This document shows positions 23,735 through 33,830 of a stretch of 64,000 bases of DNA, piece after piece. The stretch comes from Microcebus murinus. Taxonomy: Eukaryota > Chordata > Mammalia > Primates > Cheirogaleidae. The number at the start of each line of letters is the position of its first letter. Position 1 is the first letter of the stretch. The position numbers were made by a program, and so were the translations under genes. The notes beneath the pieces were generated by a model, which had not been told where the DNA came from, searched no databases, and saw only the letters and a list, made by a program, of their open reading frames with translations. The stretch is from positions 32,935,138 through 32,999,137 of the forward strand of contig NC_134124.1 in the NCBI RefSeq assembly GCF_040939455.1. Reading direction: 5' to 3'.

Positions 23735-23895
23735 GACCACGTACCTGGCGCTGTTCTAAATGCCTAACCCGTTAACATGCATTTATCCTCACACAACAGG
23801 AGTCCCTGTTATTGTTTTGAAAACTGAAGTTCAAAGAGATCACCCTGCCTTCCACGGTCACACACCTAATGAGTGACAGAGCTGTGAGATGCACT
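23735..23895 (-). repeat. MIR relic
   Basis: TACCTGGCGCTGTTCTAAAT, AAACTGAAGTTCAAAGAGAT and TAATGAGTGACAGAGCTGTG mark a reversed MIR. Confidence 0.7.
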
Positions 23896-24034
23896 TGGGC
23901 AGTTGATGGGGAACCCATACTTTTAACCGGCACATCATACAGTCACTGTGAGCCAAGATTGGGAAAAGGAGCTGAGTCTTGCAATAGGATGGAACGTTTC
24001 CCAAGGGGCATGTGGAGGGAACTGGCACACATTG

Positions 24035-24190
24035 ATGTGCCCAGGCTGAGTGGCAGGCACTGGGCTTTGTGCTCTCTCATCCGTTGTCCTCACCCCAGGC
24101 CTCCAAGTAGACGTCATTAGCCACTTTTTACAGATGGTGAAAGCACAAAGGTGAAGTGTCCTGTCCAGGGCCACTCAACTAATACCAGAC
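24035..24190 (-). repeat. MIR relic
   Basis: GAGTGGCAGGCACTGGGCTT, CCACTTTTTACAGATGGTGA and CAGGGCCACTCAACTAATAC mark a reversed MIR. Confidence 0.72.
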
Positions 24191-24734
24191 TTCCTTGATT
24201 AGTGTTCAGGTCATCTGCCCTGGCACCTGGGCTTTTCTTACCCTCCACATTAAATTACTTCCTTTTTGTCTCATTATTTCCATTCTCCCCCTCTAAGAAT
24301 GAAAGTGACTCTCCCCAACAGTGATAAAAGCCTTAACAATAAGTGCACCTGCTGTAGGGCGGAGGGAATGGCTGGCTGCCGGCATGCACGCCTTGTTCTT
24401 CAAATTACCTGTTACCTAGAGGAGAGGGGCAGGACCAGATCCTTCACTGTCGTGGTGCTCGCTAGGGGTGCATGAGCACACAGGCGTCCCATAGATGAAC
24501 AGCAAATGCCACACGGTGCAGTGTGGTGCATTCTGCAAAGCTTCACTCGGGGCTTTGCAACTGCAGGATCAGGAGTTGTCGGTCTTCCTTCCCCTGGGGC
24601 TGAACCTTCCTTTGGGGAGACCCAGAGAGCTTCTCTTGTAAGGCACCAAGAGAGGAACACGGCCACCATTCAGTCCACACCCCCTTTACTTCTGAATTTA
24701 AATTATAGGTGTGAAAGTTCTATCTGACAGCTGC
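24191..24734. other. intronic unique sequence
   Basis: No feature supported. Confidence 0.4.
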
Positions 24735-24930
24735 TTTTATTCATTCACTTAACAAGTAGTCATTTGTCTGTTATGATCCAGGTTCTGGGGACACTGTGGG
24801 GAATCGTGCAGATAAAATCCCTTCTCTCACAAAGCTTATATTTTGGTAGGGGGATTCAGAACGTTTTTTTTTTTAAAAGAGTAAACAAATATACATAAGT
24901 GGAATGAAAAAGATAAAAGAACGTAGTGAC
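24735..24930 (-). repeat. L2 relic, antisense
   Basis: TTCATTCACTTAACAAGTAG and CCCTTCTCTCACAAAGCTTA are the reversed L2 3' end. Confidence 0.65.
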
Positions 24931-25434
24931 ACAGAGAGACTTGGGGTGGAGAGGAGAATGGTTATCTATTCCTTTCTCAGTTATCTGTCCATTCTCTCTC
25001 TCTCCCCCTATCATCTACCTACACACACCTACATTATATATTCTTTCTAGCCTTTCAGAGTGGTTTGTCTATTTTCTTTGCGGACCTGGCAGCTCCCCAG
25101 TGACCACTGGCACCTGGGTGTCCCTCCATTTCACCTCAGCGCTGAACATACTGTTTGGCATAAGGCAGGCCCCACAAGCATTTGCAGTATTACCAGATTA
25201 AAAGACTGCCCCCTTACTGTTTCTATATGTGTCCAGCTACCAAAGCGTAACAGAAACCACTGCATGCCCTCCCTGCCTTAGAATCCCTGTGCCTCCTATG
25301 TGAGGGGATGATGTTAAGTAAAAAGCAGAGTGTGCAGACAAAGGTGGATAGCCTTGGATTTGAGTCTGCATGGCATCTTTTTAATATTAACACAAAAGTC
25401 CAAGACTGTTCCGTTCATGAATCAGTTCCCAGAT

Positions 25435-25640
25435 TATTAATTCAACTTCAGAAAAATATTTTCTGTGCACCTACTATGTGTCAAACGTGGTGGGGGTGCA
25501 TGGAGGATACAAACCTTGCCTTCCTGTGTTATACTTCCCAGGAGAGAGCTCGTGATAATGTGGGCCGAATTATACACAGAGGTGCCTGGGCAACCTCTGG
25601 AGACCCAGGAGAGGAGAGATCCCGGGCCATGTGCTGTGAC
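25435..25640 (-). repeat. L2 relic, antisense
   Basis: TGTGCACCTACTATGTGTCA and GGAGGATACAAACCTTGCCT are the reversed L2 3' part. The right limit is unclear. Confidence 0.62.
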
Positions 25641-26394
25641 CTGCAGGAAGGGACAGTATTTGAAATGTTCCCTGGAGGGGATAACCCCAGAGCCCCACTT
25701 GGCTGAAGAGAAGAAGGCGTCAATGAAAAGTGAGCAATAACTTGGAAAGGCAGCTCAAGTCTGGAACTCATGAATTGAGACTTAATTCGGAGGTGTTGGT
25801 ATCTAGAGGTGGGGACCACAGCAGCCCTTTAATAATGGGTGACAGGGAATGAAACACTGTGATCAGGTTAGAATCCGATATCTTTGGGCCATGGCTCACA
25901 GCGCAAATAACATGTTCAATGTGATCTTTAAAATAAATTACAGAGATCAAAGGGGAACCGAGTAGGAGAGTTTCCGAGTGTACACCAAGGTGTAACGTTT
26001 CATATTCATTTAATTACAGGAGCCAACCAAGAAGGCTGTCACCCTGTCATTTAAGACTTGTTGATAGAAGAGCTGGAGGTCTCATTTTTGAAGTGGGGAA
26101 TGCAGATATTCTCAGCACACGCTCATATCAGTTAGTAACTCTCCTGTCTCCACTTTCTTTCATAGTGAATACTGGCTTAGTTTATCCTCGGGCAGAATTC
26201 ACACTTACAAGAAGAAATAAAAGTCCCAACAAAGGCAGGCTCGATCTTAGGGGATCGCAGATCTTCGCACTGAGGGGTCTGGGCCCTCTGTTCCGAGGAA
26301 CGCTCGTGTCCACGTTGGCGTGTTCTCAGTAGGTGGCCAGGGCCATCTCTTCCTCTGTCTGTCCCGGCATGACAGCAGGACACAGGAGCCATCG
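25641..26394. other. intronic sequence, possibly worn L2 at its left
   Basis: No clear repeat or exon. Confidence 0.4.
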
Positions 26395-26640
26395 TGGGCA
26401 GTGGTTAAGAGCTTGGGCGCTGGAGCCAGCCTGCCTGGGTCCAGACCCCAGCCCTGCTCTTCACTAGCTATGAGCTCTGTGCCCCAAGAGAAGTTATTAA
26501 CCTTTCTGGGCCTCATTTTCCTCATCAGGGAACTGGTACTCCTTCCTCGTAGGGTCGTTTGAGGATTAAGTGCATTGAAACATGCAAAAGGGCTTAGATA
26601 GTGTCTGGCTTGTACTTAGTGCTCAGTAAATAGTATTATC
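26395..26640 (+). repeat. MIR, full length
   Basis: CAGTGGTTAAGAGCTTGGGC, CTGCCTGGGTCCAGACCCCA, GGCCTCATTTTCCTCATCAG, TTTGAGGATTAAGTGCATTG and AGTGCTCAGTAAATAGTATT cover the whole SINE. It is the best preserved MIR seen here. Confidence 0.88.
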
Positions 26641-27098
26641 TCAGCATAACAATCTTTTCAGACTTTCAAACGGCAGAAGTTTTCAGAAGACAAATCTGGG
26701 CAAATGAGAATGGAGCTCGGTGTGTGAGCCAGACCGAGAGGCTTGAACTCAGGGCCACAGAACATGGCCCTGCCTTGCGGGAGCCGGTCAGTGTGGGTTG
26801 TCAGTTCGTGCACCCAGATTCTGCTATGGATTTCCTATGTGACAGGATTCCTGGGGTGCGCTGCTTCCCCCTAGGGAGTATTTTATCTAGTGTTGTGTTT
26901 TTCTGGGTATTTTTTCATTACTCCTTATAATAGACACATTCTGTCACAGCATAATTTGATCTCTTAAGACTGGGGTGTATCAGGACCAGATTCTATCCCC
27001 GACTCTGTGTGACGACCCAGCAGCTCAGGCAGGCTCCCGGCACGGTCTGGGCTTCAGGGTCCTACTTCGTAGGCTGAGTCCGCTGGACTGGGTCAGAG
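26641..27098. other. intronic unique sequence
   Basis: No feature supported. Confidence 0.4.
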
Positions 27099-27330
27099 CA
27101 GGCCAAACACTGGCAGCCCAGGGGGCAAATGTGGCCCACGATGTTTTGTTCAGTCCTCATAGCGTAGCCCACTCAAAAGTATAAAGTTAATTTTGAATTT
27201 GATGGGAATATATAAAATTTGGCAGGTTTCACATAAATGTTTAGATTTCCAGCTGCTCAGAAGACAGAGTGGCTGGCGTCACTGGGCCTGCGTCCCCACC
27301 ACACAGTGACCGGCTGATTTGACGAGAGCC
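27099..27330. mobile_element. possible hAT-like relic
   Basis: CAGCCCAGGGGGCAAATGTG followed by GCCCACGATGTTTTGTTCAG resembles the start of a 'GGCCC' hAT MITE. The part after 27190 includes GGCAGGTTTCACATAAATG and GTCACTGGGCCTGCGTCCCC. Ends are unclear. Confidence 0.4.
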
Positions 27331-27584
27331 ACCTGCCGTGGTGGGGCACAGCCCCCTCGGCCTCCTGCCTCCTCCTCAGCTACTCTTAGTCATTGTCACT
27401 CTTGCTGGGACAAAGTCCAGGTAGGACAAAAGGGAATATTCTTCATCAGAAGTGGGAAGACTTTGGGTTTTACCACCCGAGCGTGGACAGTCTCAGAGGC
27501 CCTTGCAGCTGAACTTCTTCTCTTGTTTGTCCCTTGGTCATTCCTTCTGAAGCTGCTTCTGGGGCCCCAGACAGAGGGTTCTTA

Positions 27585-27690
27585 ATTCTTCTAAATATCA
27601 TAACAAATGGCAGAGTCGGGACTTGAATCCAGATCTGCTGGATACAAATTCAGAGCTTTTGCCCCTTCCCCAGTTAGTCTTCTGAATTAG
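27585..27690 (-). repeat. MIR relic, tRNA-side part
   Basis: GGCAGAGTCGGGACTTGAAT followed by CCAGATCTGCTGGATACAAA is the reversed MIR 5' part. Confidence 0.68.
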
Positions 27691-27893
27691 GAACTTGGTT
27701 AACTCACTTAGAGAGCTGCTATATGCCACCTGCCCAGTTCCAGGGATGCAGAGATGGATTCGGTGGAACACCTGCCTTGGCATCTCACCCTGACCAATCT
27801 AGTGCATCTATTCATTCAACTAATCGTTGTCAATAGAAATCAAGTGCTTGGATATTGAGAATAACATTATGATGAGAGTCTAGAGCTTATTAT

Positions 27894-27910
27894 AAATACT
27901 AATAGTATAA
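27894..27910 (+). repeat. Alu target-site duplication, left
   Basis: AAATACTAATAGTATAA directly before the T tract, identical to the copy at 28248-28264. Confidence 0.9.
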
Positions 27911-28247
27911 TTTTTTTTTTTTTTTTTTTGAGACAGAGTCTCACTTTGTTGTCCAGGCTAGAGTGAGTGCCGTGGCGTCAGCCTAGCTCACAGCAACCTC
28001 AAACTCCTGGGCTCGAGTGATCCTTCTGCCTCAGCCTCCCGAGTAGCTGGGACTACAGGCATGTGCCACTATGCCCGGCTAATTTTTTATATATATATAT
28101 CAGTTGGCCAATTAATTTCTTTCTGTTTATAGTAGAGATGGGGTCTCGCTCTTGCTCAGGCTGGTTTTGAACTCCTGACCTTGAGCAATCCGCCCGCCTC
28201 GGCCTCCCAAGAGCTAGGATTACAGGCGTGAGCCACAGCGCCCGGCC
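27911..28247 (-). mobile_element. strepsirrhine-type Alu SINE
   Basis: The element reads on the minus strand: the plus strand starts with a T tract (the A tail) and ends GCGCCCGGCC (the Alu start). Both monomers are present. Between GCCCGGCTAA and TAGTAGAGATGGGG is an extra block with a TA repeat and AGTTGGCCAATTAATTTC, which I associate with lemur and loris Alus. The 17-base target duplication AAATACTAATAGTATAA is perfect on both sides (27894-27910 and 28248-28264). It is the only Alu found in the window and the best clue to the species group. Confidence 0.93.
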
Positions 28248-28264
28248 AAATACTAATAGTATAA
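28248..28264 (+). repeat. Alu target-site duplication, right
   Basis: Identical 17-base copy directly after the Alu head. The perfect match supports a fairly young insertion. Confidence 0.9.
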
Positions 28265-28283
28265 TTTTGAACTTCCATTTTAT

Positions 28284-28316
28284 ACACATACACATACACA
28301 TATATATATAATATAC
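28284..28316 (+). repeat. TACACA / TA simple repeat
   Basis: TACACATACACATACACATA runs into a TA repeat, shortly after the right Alu duplication. Confidence 0.8.
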
Positions 28317-28545
28317 ATCAAGCATTGTGCTCAATATTTTACTTATATTATCTTGTATAATTGTTTCCTACACACTATATAAGGTAGGTGCTAGTATTGT
28401 CACCATTTTACAGATGATGAAACTGAGAAACAGAAAAGCAAAGTAACTTGCCAGGATGACAGGACCAAGAAGGAGGTACCAGACCACAGCCCCTTGATCA
28501 CAGACTTCCCTGCCCCCACGCCCAGGCTCTGTGTTATTCTGACCA
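28310..28545 (-). repeat. MIR relic
   Basis: TGCTCAATATTTTACTTATA, TCACCATTTTACAGATGATG and GCAAAGTAACTTGCCAGGAT mark a reversed MIR. Confidence 0.75.
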
Positions 28546-29649
28546 TCTCTCAGCCGGGAAGCCACTCCTTTTATACAAATGACATTGTTGGTGCCGATCA
28601 TTAAATACATCTCCATCCTTGCAACACGTGAGAGAGAAAGCCTTGTAGTTTGTTACCCAAGCCCCAAGGGTGTCTCTCACCATTTCAGAGAGATAGAAGC
28701 TGTTCTTTGCCCCTGAACTGTGATGAAGAAAAAAGAAGTGGGATGGGGTGGGAGGGAGAAGCCATCAAAGGACTAAAAACTCTCTCATCTTTGCAAATAA
28801 TAATCCACTGTAACAGAGCTTATCTGCATGTAGCACTGAGAGGAGACCCTATTTTTATTCTACCAGCTTATCCGTGTAACAATTTATTGAGGACCTACTG
28901 TGTATGAGACGCTTTGCTGGCGTTGGGTATATAAAAATCAGTGCAGCACAGTCCTGTCCCCAAGTAACACTGTCTGTTGCCTGGTTCTCTTTTCTGGGTG
29001 ATTTTAATTATGGGTCCCCTTTAAGCAAAGGACATACAGAGAAGCGGCACCAAGTCAGACGTTTGCCACTAGTCTTCTGCAGGTGCCTGTTCTTAATGCT
29101 GCCCACATGTGGGGTCTGAACCAGCGGAGCCCAGAAACCTCCCAGGCTGGGGACTTAGTGTGACACCACTTCAGCACACAGGACTGTGAAGGGGTAGAAC
29201 AAACCCGTGTGTTGGCCACAGAACCCTGCTGAAGGTGGGGGACAGCAGGGGCACAAGGCAGCCCACTTGCTTTTTCCTGGTCCTATGGATATCAGGGCTC
29301 TGGTCAGCCCTGCCCTTGGAATTGCAACATCTCAGGAGGGGCTGCCATTGCTCCAAGCTGCCTTGGATGTCTTTTGGATCCCCGATGTAGAGTCGCCACA
29401 TGGGGAGAGCAAAGCTGCCAGAATAAATAAGTGAGGAGGGAATGAGTAGATGGACAGATTCCTAGGCACATATGTAAACATGTAGCAAAGGTCTAAGGAG
29501 GATGCTGATTGAACTCTTAACAGTGAACACAGGGAGAAGGCATCATAGGGAGAGAACAGTAGGTGGATTGTGAAAGAGGAGGGCTTCAGTTTTTTTTATT
29601 CAATATATTTCTTATGTATGGAATTGTTTAAACAATCAGTATATATTTA
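28546..29649. other. intronic sequence around one L2 fragment
   Basis: Outside the L2 fragment at 28865-28980 nothing is recognised. Confidence 0.4.
28865..28980 (-). repeat. L2 relic, antisense
   Basis: TTATTGAGGACCTACTGTGT and CACAGTCCTGTCCCCAAGTA are the reversed L2 3' part. Confidence 0.65.
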
Positions 29650-29870
29650 ATTAAAACAGAGACTGGACTTTGGAATAATCTAGAGTGTGAGTGCTAGCTT
29701 CCACCACTTCGGAGAGCTATTTGACCACAGGCAAATCATTTCGAATCTCTAAACCCCAATTCCTTTGCGTGTAAAATGGAAGTTGTTGTGAGGATCGAAT
29801 GAGATTAATTCCTATATAGAGTGCTGATGGGGCTGCCAATGGCTATCAGCTCTTTATTATTATTATTTGA
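29650..29870 (+). repeat. MIR relic
   Basis: GACTGGACTTTGGAATAATC, CCACCACTTCGGAGAGCTAT and TTGCGTGTAAAATGGAAGTT follow MIR order. Confidence 0.72.
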
Positions 29871-30129
29871 ATTATTAAGAGCATGTAGGTGGGACCGAGA
29901 GTGGGCTAGAGAGGAGGCCCCCGTGGGCAGAGGAGAACTACAGAGGTGGCAGGGCTGGAGCCAGGGATGGGTTTTATTGACTGCGGCATGACGTGCACTC
30001 CTAATTTGCAGAGATGCACCTGCCTGCCTTCTCATCTGCCAGCGCTTGTTTTCTCCTCTGGAAACACCAGGCATGCCAGGCGTTGTGCGTGGTAAAGTGG
30101 AGAAGATCGTGAGCCCTGCGGCTGTTGGT

Positions 30130-30305
30130 TTCCCATCCTAGCTGTTTATTACTTATCTATGAGTCAGTTTCCTCACCTGCAAAATGGGACTAGTAACTGT
30201 ACCTACCCCAAATGCTGTCTCATGGATTAAATGAGTTAATGCACGCAAAAGGCTGAGAGAGAACCTGGCATGGAATAAATGCTTCATAAATATTAGTTCT
30301 TACTA
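30130..30305 (+). repeat. MIR relic
   Basis: AGTCAGTTTCCTCACCTGCA, AAATGGGACTAGTAACTGTA and CATGGATTAAATGAGTTAAT follow MIR order. Confidence 0.78.
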
Positions 30306-31879
30306 TTGTATACTGTGGTTCTAGAGCAATTTGAAGACTTTCAAAGACCCTGAGCACTCTTACTTTTGAAGACTTCACCTCACATTTTATCAAACATATT
30401 GAAAGTTAACCACATCCCCCATTAAGATCTTCTGCTACAATATATTTAAAAGAGATTTTTATGATCTGGCTTGTGAAAGCACTTGGCTGTCAGTAACTCA
30501 TGGCTGGGAGTCTTCAGCCGTCACCAGACATATTTGAAAATCCTTTCAAAGTGAGGGATTCTAAGGAACAAATTGTTTTTAAATGGAATTAAATTTTTAT
30601 GAATATCAAATTTAACAATTAATGACTTTTATATAACATTCCATTATGTAAACATTTAATCAAACATTTATCCATTTTGATTTTGCAGTTGTCTCTTTTT
30701 GTATTTTGAAGTAAAATGAGATTTTTTTTCCAGACCTCAGGCGAGGTCATTGATCAAGGCAGTGAGCCAGTGGCCAGGAAGCCACCTCCAGCCACCCTCC
30801 CCGAAGCTGCAGCTCGGCAGAGCCAGGCAGGGCCTGGATGCCAAAGAGCCAAAAGGATCTGCTAGCTCAGTTATCTCTGTTCTTGCATTTTATGAAGGGG
30901 AAACTGGGTCCAAGGAAGGGGGTGACTTGCCCGGTAGATAGTTTGATTCCCCAAACACAGAGTCCTGGGCCCTCCCAAACTTGTCTTTTACACATTCCAC
31001 ATTGATCATCAAGGAGTGGCTCCCAAAGGCCAGGAGAGTGACCTCCTGAGAGGTCAACACAGCGAATGCTGAGAAGGCTCAGACAGGCTCACCCGGGCTG
31101 CATGGGTGTGTACCCAATGACAAAATCAATAGTGACTTGTCGGCCAGCCAGGAGAGTGTCGGTGAAATATGAGCAGGTACTTTCACCGACTGTTAAAACT
31201 TAGCAGGTGCATTAGGAATCAATAGCAGGCAGTGCCCCTGTGACTTGGCAAGCCGCCAAGAGGAGGGCTCAAGGGAGCCAAAGAGCAGTCACAGGTCTCC
31301 ACTGATCGGGAGCAAACCTGAGCAGAACTAAGCACTTCTGTGCCCTCTGGAGCAAGGCAGCCCCGCGACCTTGCAGAGATTCTGGAATGGCGGGAAGCTA
31401 AGGAGCGCACGACCATGTCAGGAGGATGATGAGAACGCCAGACTTCTGCCACTGAGTTAAGTTTCAAAGTGGTCCTGGGGGAGATGGGAGGCATGTCCCT
31501 TCCCAGGACCACTTGAGGCAGAAGGTCATTTGGACAGTGGTAGGATATGTTCGGAAAGTGCAGGGCCTTTCTTTCCAAAAGGAAGGTTCTGGACTCAAAC
31601 ACTTACTGAGCACCTACTGTGTAGCTGGCATATTCTATACATGTTTCAGGAAGGGAGGGAAAGAGGGAGGAAGGGAATAAAGGAGGAGAAGGGACACCTG
31701 GCCAGCAGGTGCCATCGGCTGTGAGGCTCCCCGTCCCCACACTTTGTGGTTTCCACCTTGCCTCTTTATACCTTTGAATTGGATGAACTGTATTTCCTGT
31801 TGGTCATTAGGGCGCTGATGCACAGTTTCAGTATGTCCTTGTTCTTTCTTTCTTCCTGGTCATTAAGGTTCTGGGCACT
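30306..31879. other. intronic sequence, AT-rich at 30540-30730
   Basis: The AT-rich part may be a worn LINE but cannot be assigned. GAGCACCTACTGTGTAGCTG at 31610 is a short L2 or MIR scrap. A 127-codon minus-strand frame (31219-31602) is unrecognised. Confidence 0.4.
30880..30960 (-). repeat. MIR relic, short
   Basis: TTTTATGAAGGGGAAACTGG and GGGGTGACTTGCCCGGTAGA are the reversed MIR core. Confidence 0.6.
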
Positions 31880-32065
31880 GTATGAAGCAGTATCACACAG
31901 GAGAAGGAGGTAGGCAAACCTGGTTTCAAATTCCAGCGTAGCCACTGTCTGGTTGTGAGACCATAGAGACATTCTCTAATCTCTCTGAAACTCAGTTTCT
32001 TCATCTATAAAATGGGCCCTAGGAATAGCTGTTGCCCAGGGCTTTAGCGAAGTGCTAGCGTGGTC
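31880..32065 (+). repeat. MIR relic
   Basis: CTGGTTTCAAATTCCAGCGT, CTCAGTTTCTTCATCTATAA and AAATGGGCCCTAGGAATAGC follow MIR order. Confidence 0.76.
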
Positions 32066-32304
32066 CCTGGTCCATGGCTATGGCATGGGCCCCATAGGTT
32101 CAGTTCCTTTTCATGTCTCGTGGCCGAGGTGGTCTTGCCTGAAGCCAGAGACGGAGCTCATTGTACCGTTCACATCAGAGCCATCCAAGAGGCTTTTCGG
32201 CTACTAATGTGCCTAAGCCTAGGTTGTGAGAGTCCTAAAAAAGAACAAGACATGGCTTTGGACCTCAAGAAACAAAGGGTCAATGCAAGTGAGAAGACTT
32301 AGAT

Positions 32305-32470
32305 CTGTACAGAGAAGAGCGCCAGGTTTGGGTGCTGGAGTCTGGATGGGTCTTCCCAGTTTTGCCATAAATTTGCTGCAGATTTTTGATCAAGTCACGG
32401 TCGTTTTTTGAATTTCAATTTCCTCCTCTATCCTGCAAGGGCAAAACTTGATGATCTCTAAGATTTAGCC
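32305..32470 (+). repeat. MIR relic, diverged
   Basis: GCTGGAGTCTGGATGGGTCT and TTCAATTTCCTCCTCTATCC are worn MIR phrases. Confidence 0.55.
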
Positions 32471-33334
32471 TGGTTGAGCAAGTGCTAAGCTTCATGGCAC
32501 AAATTACAGATGCTGCTTTAAATGTCTCCGGGAAGAGGATTCTCAAAGACAGCCTGCGTGTCTGGGAGCAGCTGGAGAGAATTAGGGAAATGATGCCGAG
32601 ATTCAGCCACAAGTGATGCTACTAACCCGAGAGGCTGCGCTAGATCTCACAGGAGTCTTTAACCCTTCCCTCTAGGCCCTCTCTCTGGGGTTGTATTTGA
32701 AAGATCACTGAAGTGGCCTTAAGCACCACAGGTAGGATTCAGGTTCTATTTAAGGAAGGACTTCCAAACAAATGCTTTTAGAGGTATGAGAATGTAACTG
32801 AACAGTGAGAAAGGCATCATCTACCTTTAAGACGCCTTAAGATGCTGGGCACAGGTATAGTTTGCATTCCTGAAAAGCTGTGTGCTAGGAAAATGCATTG
32901 AATCAATCCTACTTAAAATGCACCAGGAGTGCTCACAATTTAAAGGCACGGGGATGCCCTTAAATTCACCTGTTTGTAAATACAAGCTTTGTTTAACCAG
33001 GTTTTTAAAGGGGAGCTTCCCTGGCTGAATCTCTCTCACAAATCATTCAAATGTAATCCTTCTCAGAGGCAAAGAAATGAATTCTAAGCTTCCTTCCAGA
33101 CCTATAAGTCTAGAAATGCATTGAATATAAGGAAAACGCATATGACATTTCTGGCCACCATGCCTGGTTACTGTCCCTGGAGGACCTGCAGAGCCAGCCA
33201 CTGTCTTTCCTAAGTATGTCTCAATTGTCAGCACCAGGCAAGTCCACAGGCTGTCCCAGAGAGTTCTGTTGGAAGCAAACTGGATGTTCAGTAGAATTTA
33301 GAATCTGATTTAACTTCCGTTTACTTGGCACCTT
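32471..33334. other. intronic unique sequence
   Basis: No feature supported. Confidence 0.4.
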
Positions 33335-33450
33335 GTCCACTGCAATAACAAGACTGTCAGTGCCATGAGGGCAGGAACTGTGGGTGGTTTACTTTTTAGT
33401 GCCTGGCGTGGAGCAGGTACTCGATAAACAATGGCGAGTGAACGAATGAC
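33335..33450 (+). repeat. L2 relic, sense 3' end
   Basis: CAGTGCCATGAGGGCAGGAA and GCCTGGCGTGGAGCAGGTAC followed by CGATAAACAATGGCGAGTGA are the L2 terminus. Confidence 0.7.
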
Positions 33451-33469
33451 CTAAAATGGGCACCATCAA

Positions 33470-33660
33470 TACTCGTTAGCTGTGTGATCTTCAGCCAGGT
33501 ACTTAACTGCTCTGAGCCCAAGTTTCTGCATCCATAGCATGGGTCTAGGAAGAGTTTCTACCTTGTAGGATTGGCGTGAGGACTAAATGAGACCAAATAT
33601 ACAAAGCACTTAGCATATTGCCTGGAATATAAGTATTCAACCAATGTTAGCTCTTATTAT
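33470..33660 (+). repeat. MIR relic
   Basis: TTAGCTGTGTGATCTTCAGC, TTGGCGTGAGGACTAAATGA and CAAAGCACTTAGCATATTGC follow MIR order. Confidence 0.76.
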
Positions 33661-33714
33661 TATTTCAAGAGCTTTGAAATAATTGTTATGTTAATGTAAG
33701 GCTGTTGTGTTGTC

Positions 33715-33830
33715 TTTTCCACACCCCTATAAGAATAACTACCCCCATAGCATACGTGAGAAAAGACACTCAGAGGTGACAGGTGACTGCCTGAGGTCAC
33801 CGGCAGCACTGGAACTCCTAGGTCCCTCCT
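33715..33830 (-). repeat. MIR relic, diverged
   Basis: GACACTCAGAGGTGACAGGT and GAGGTCACCGGCAGCACTGG are reversed MIR core phrases. Confidence 0.55.
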
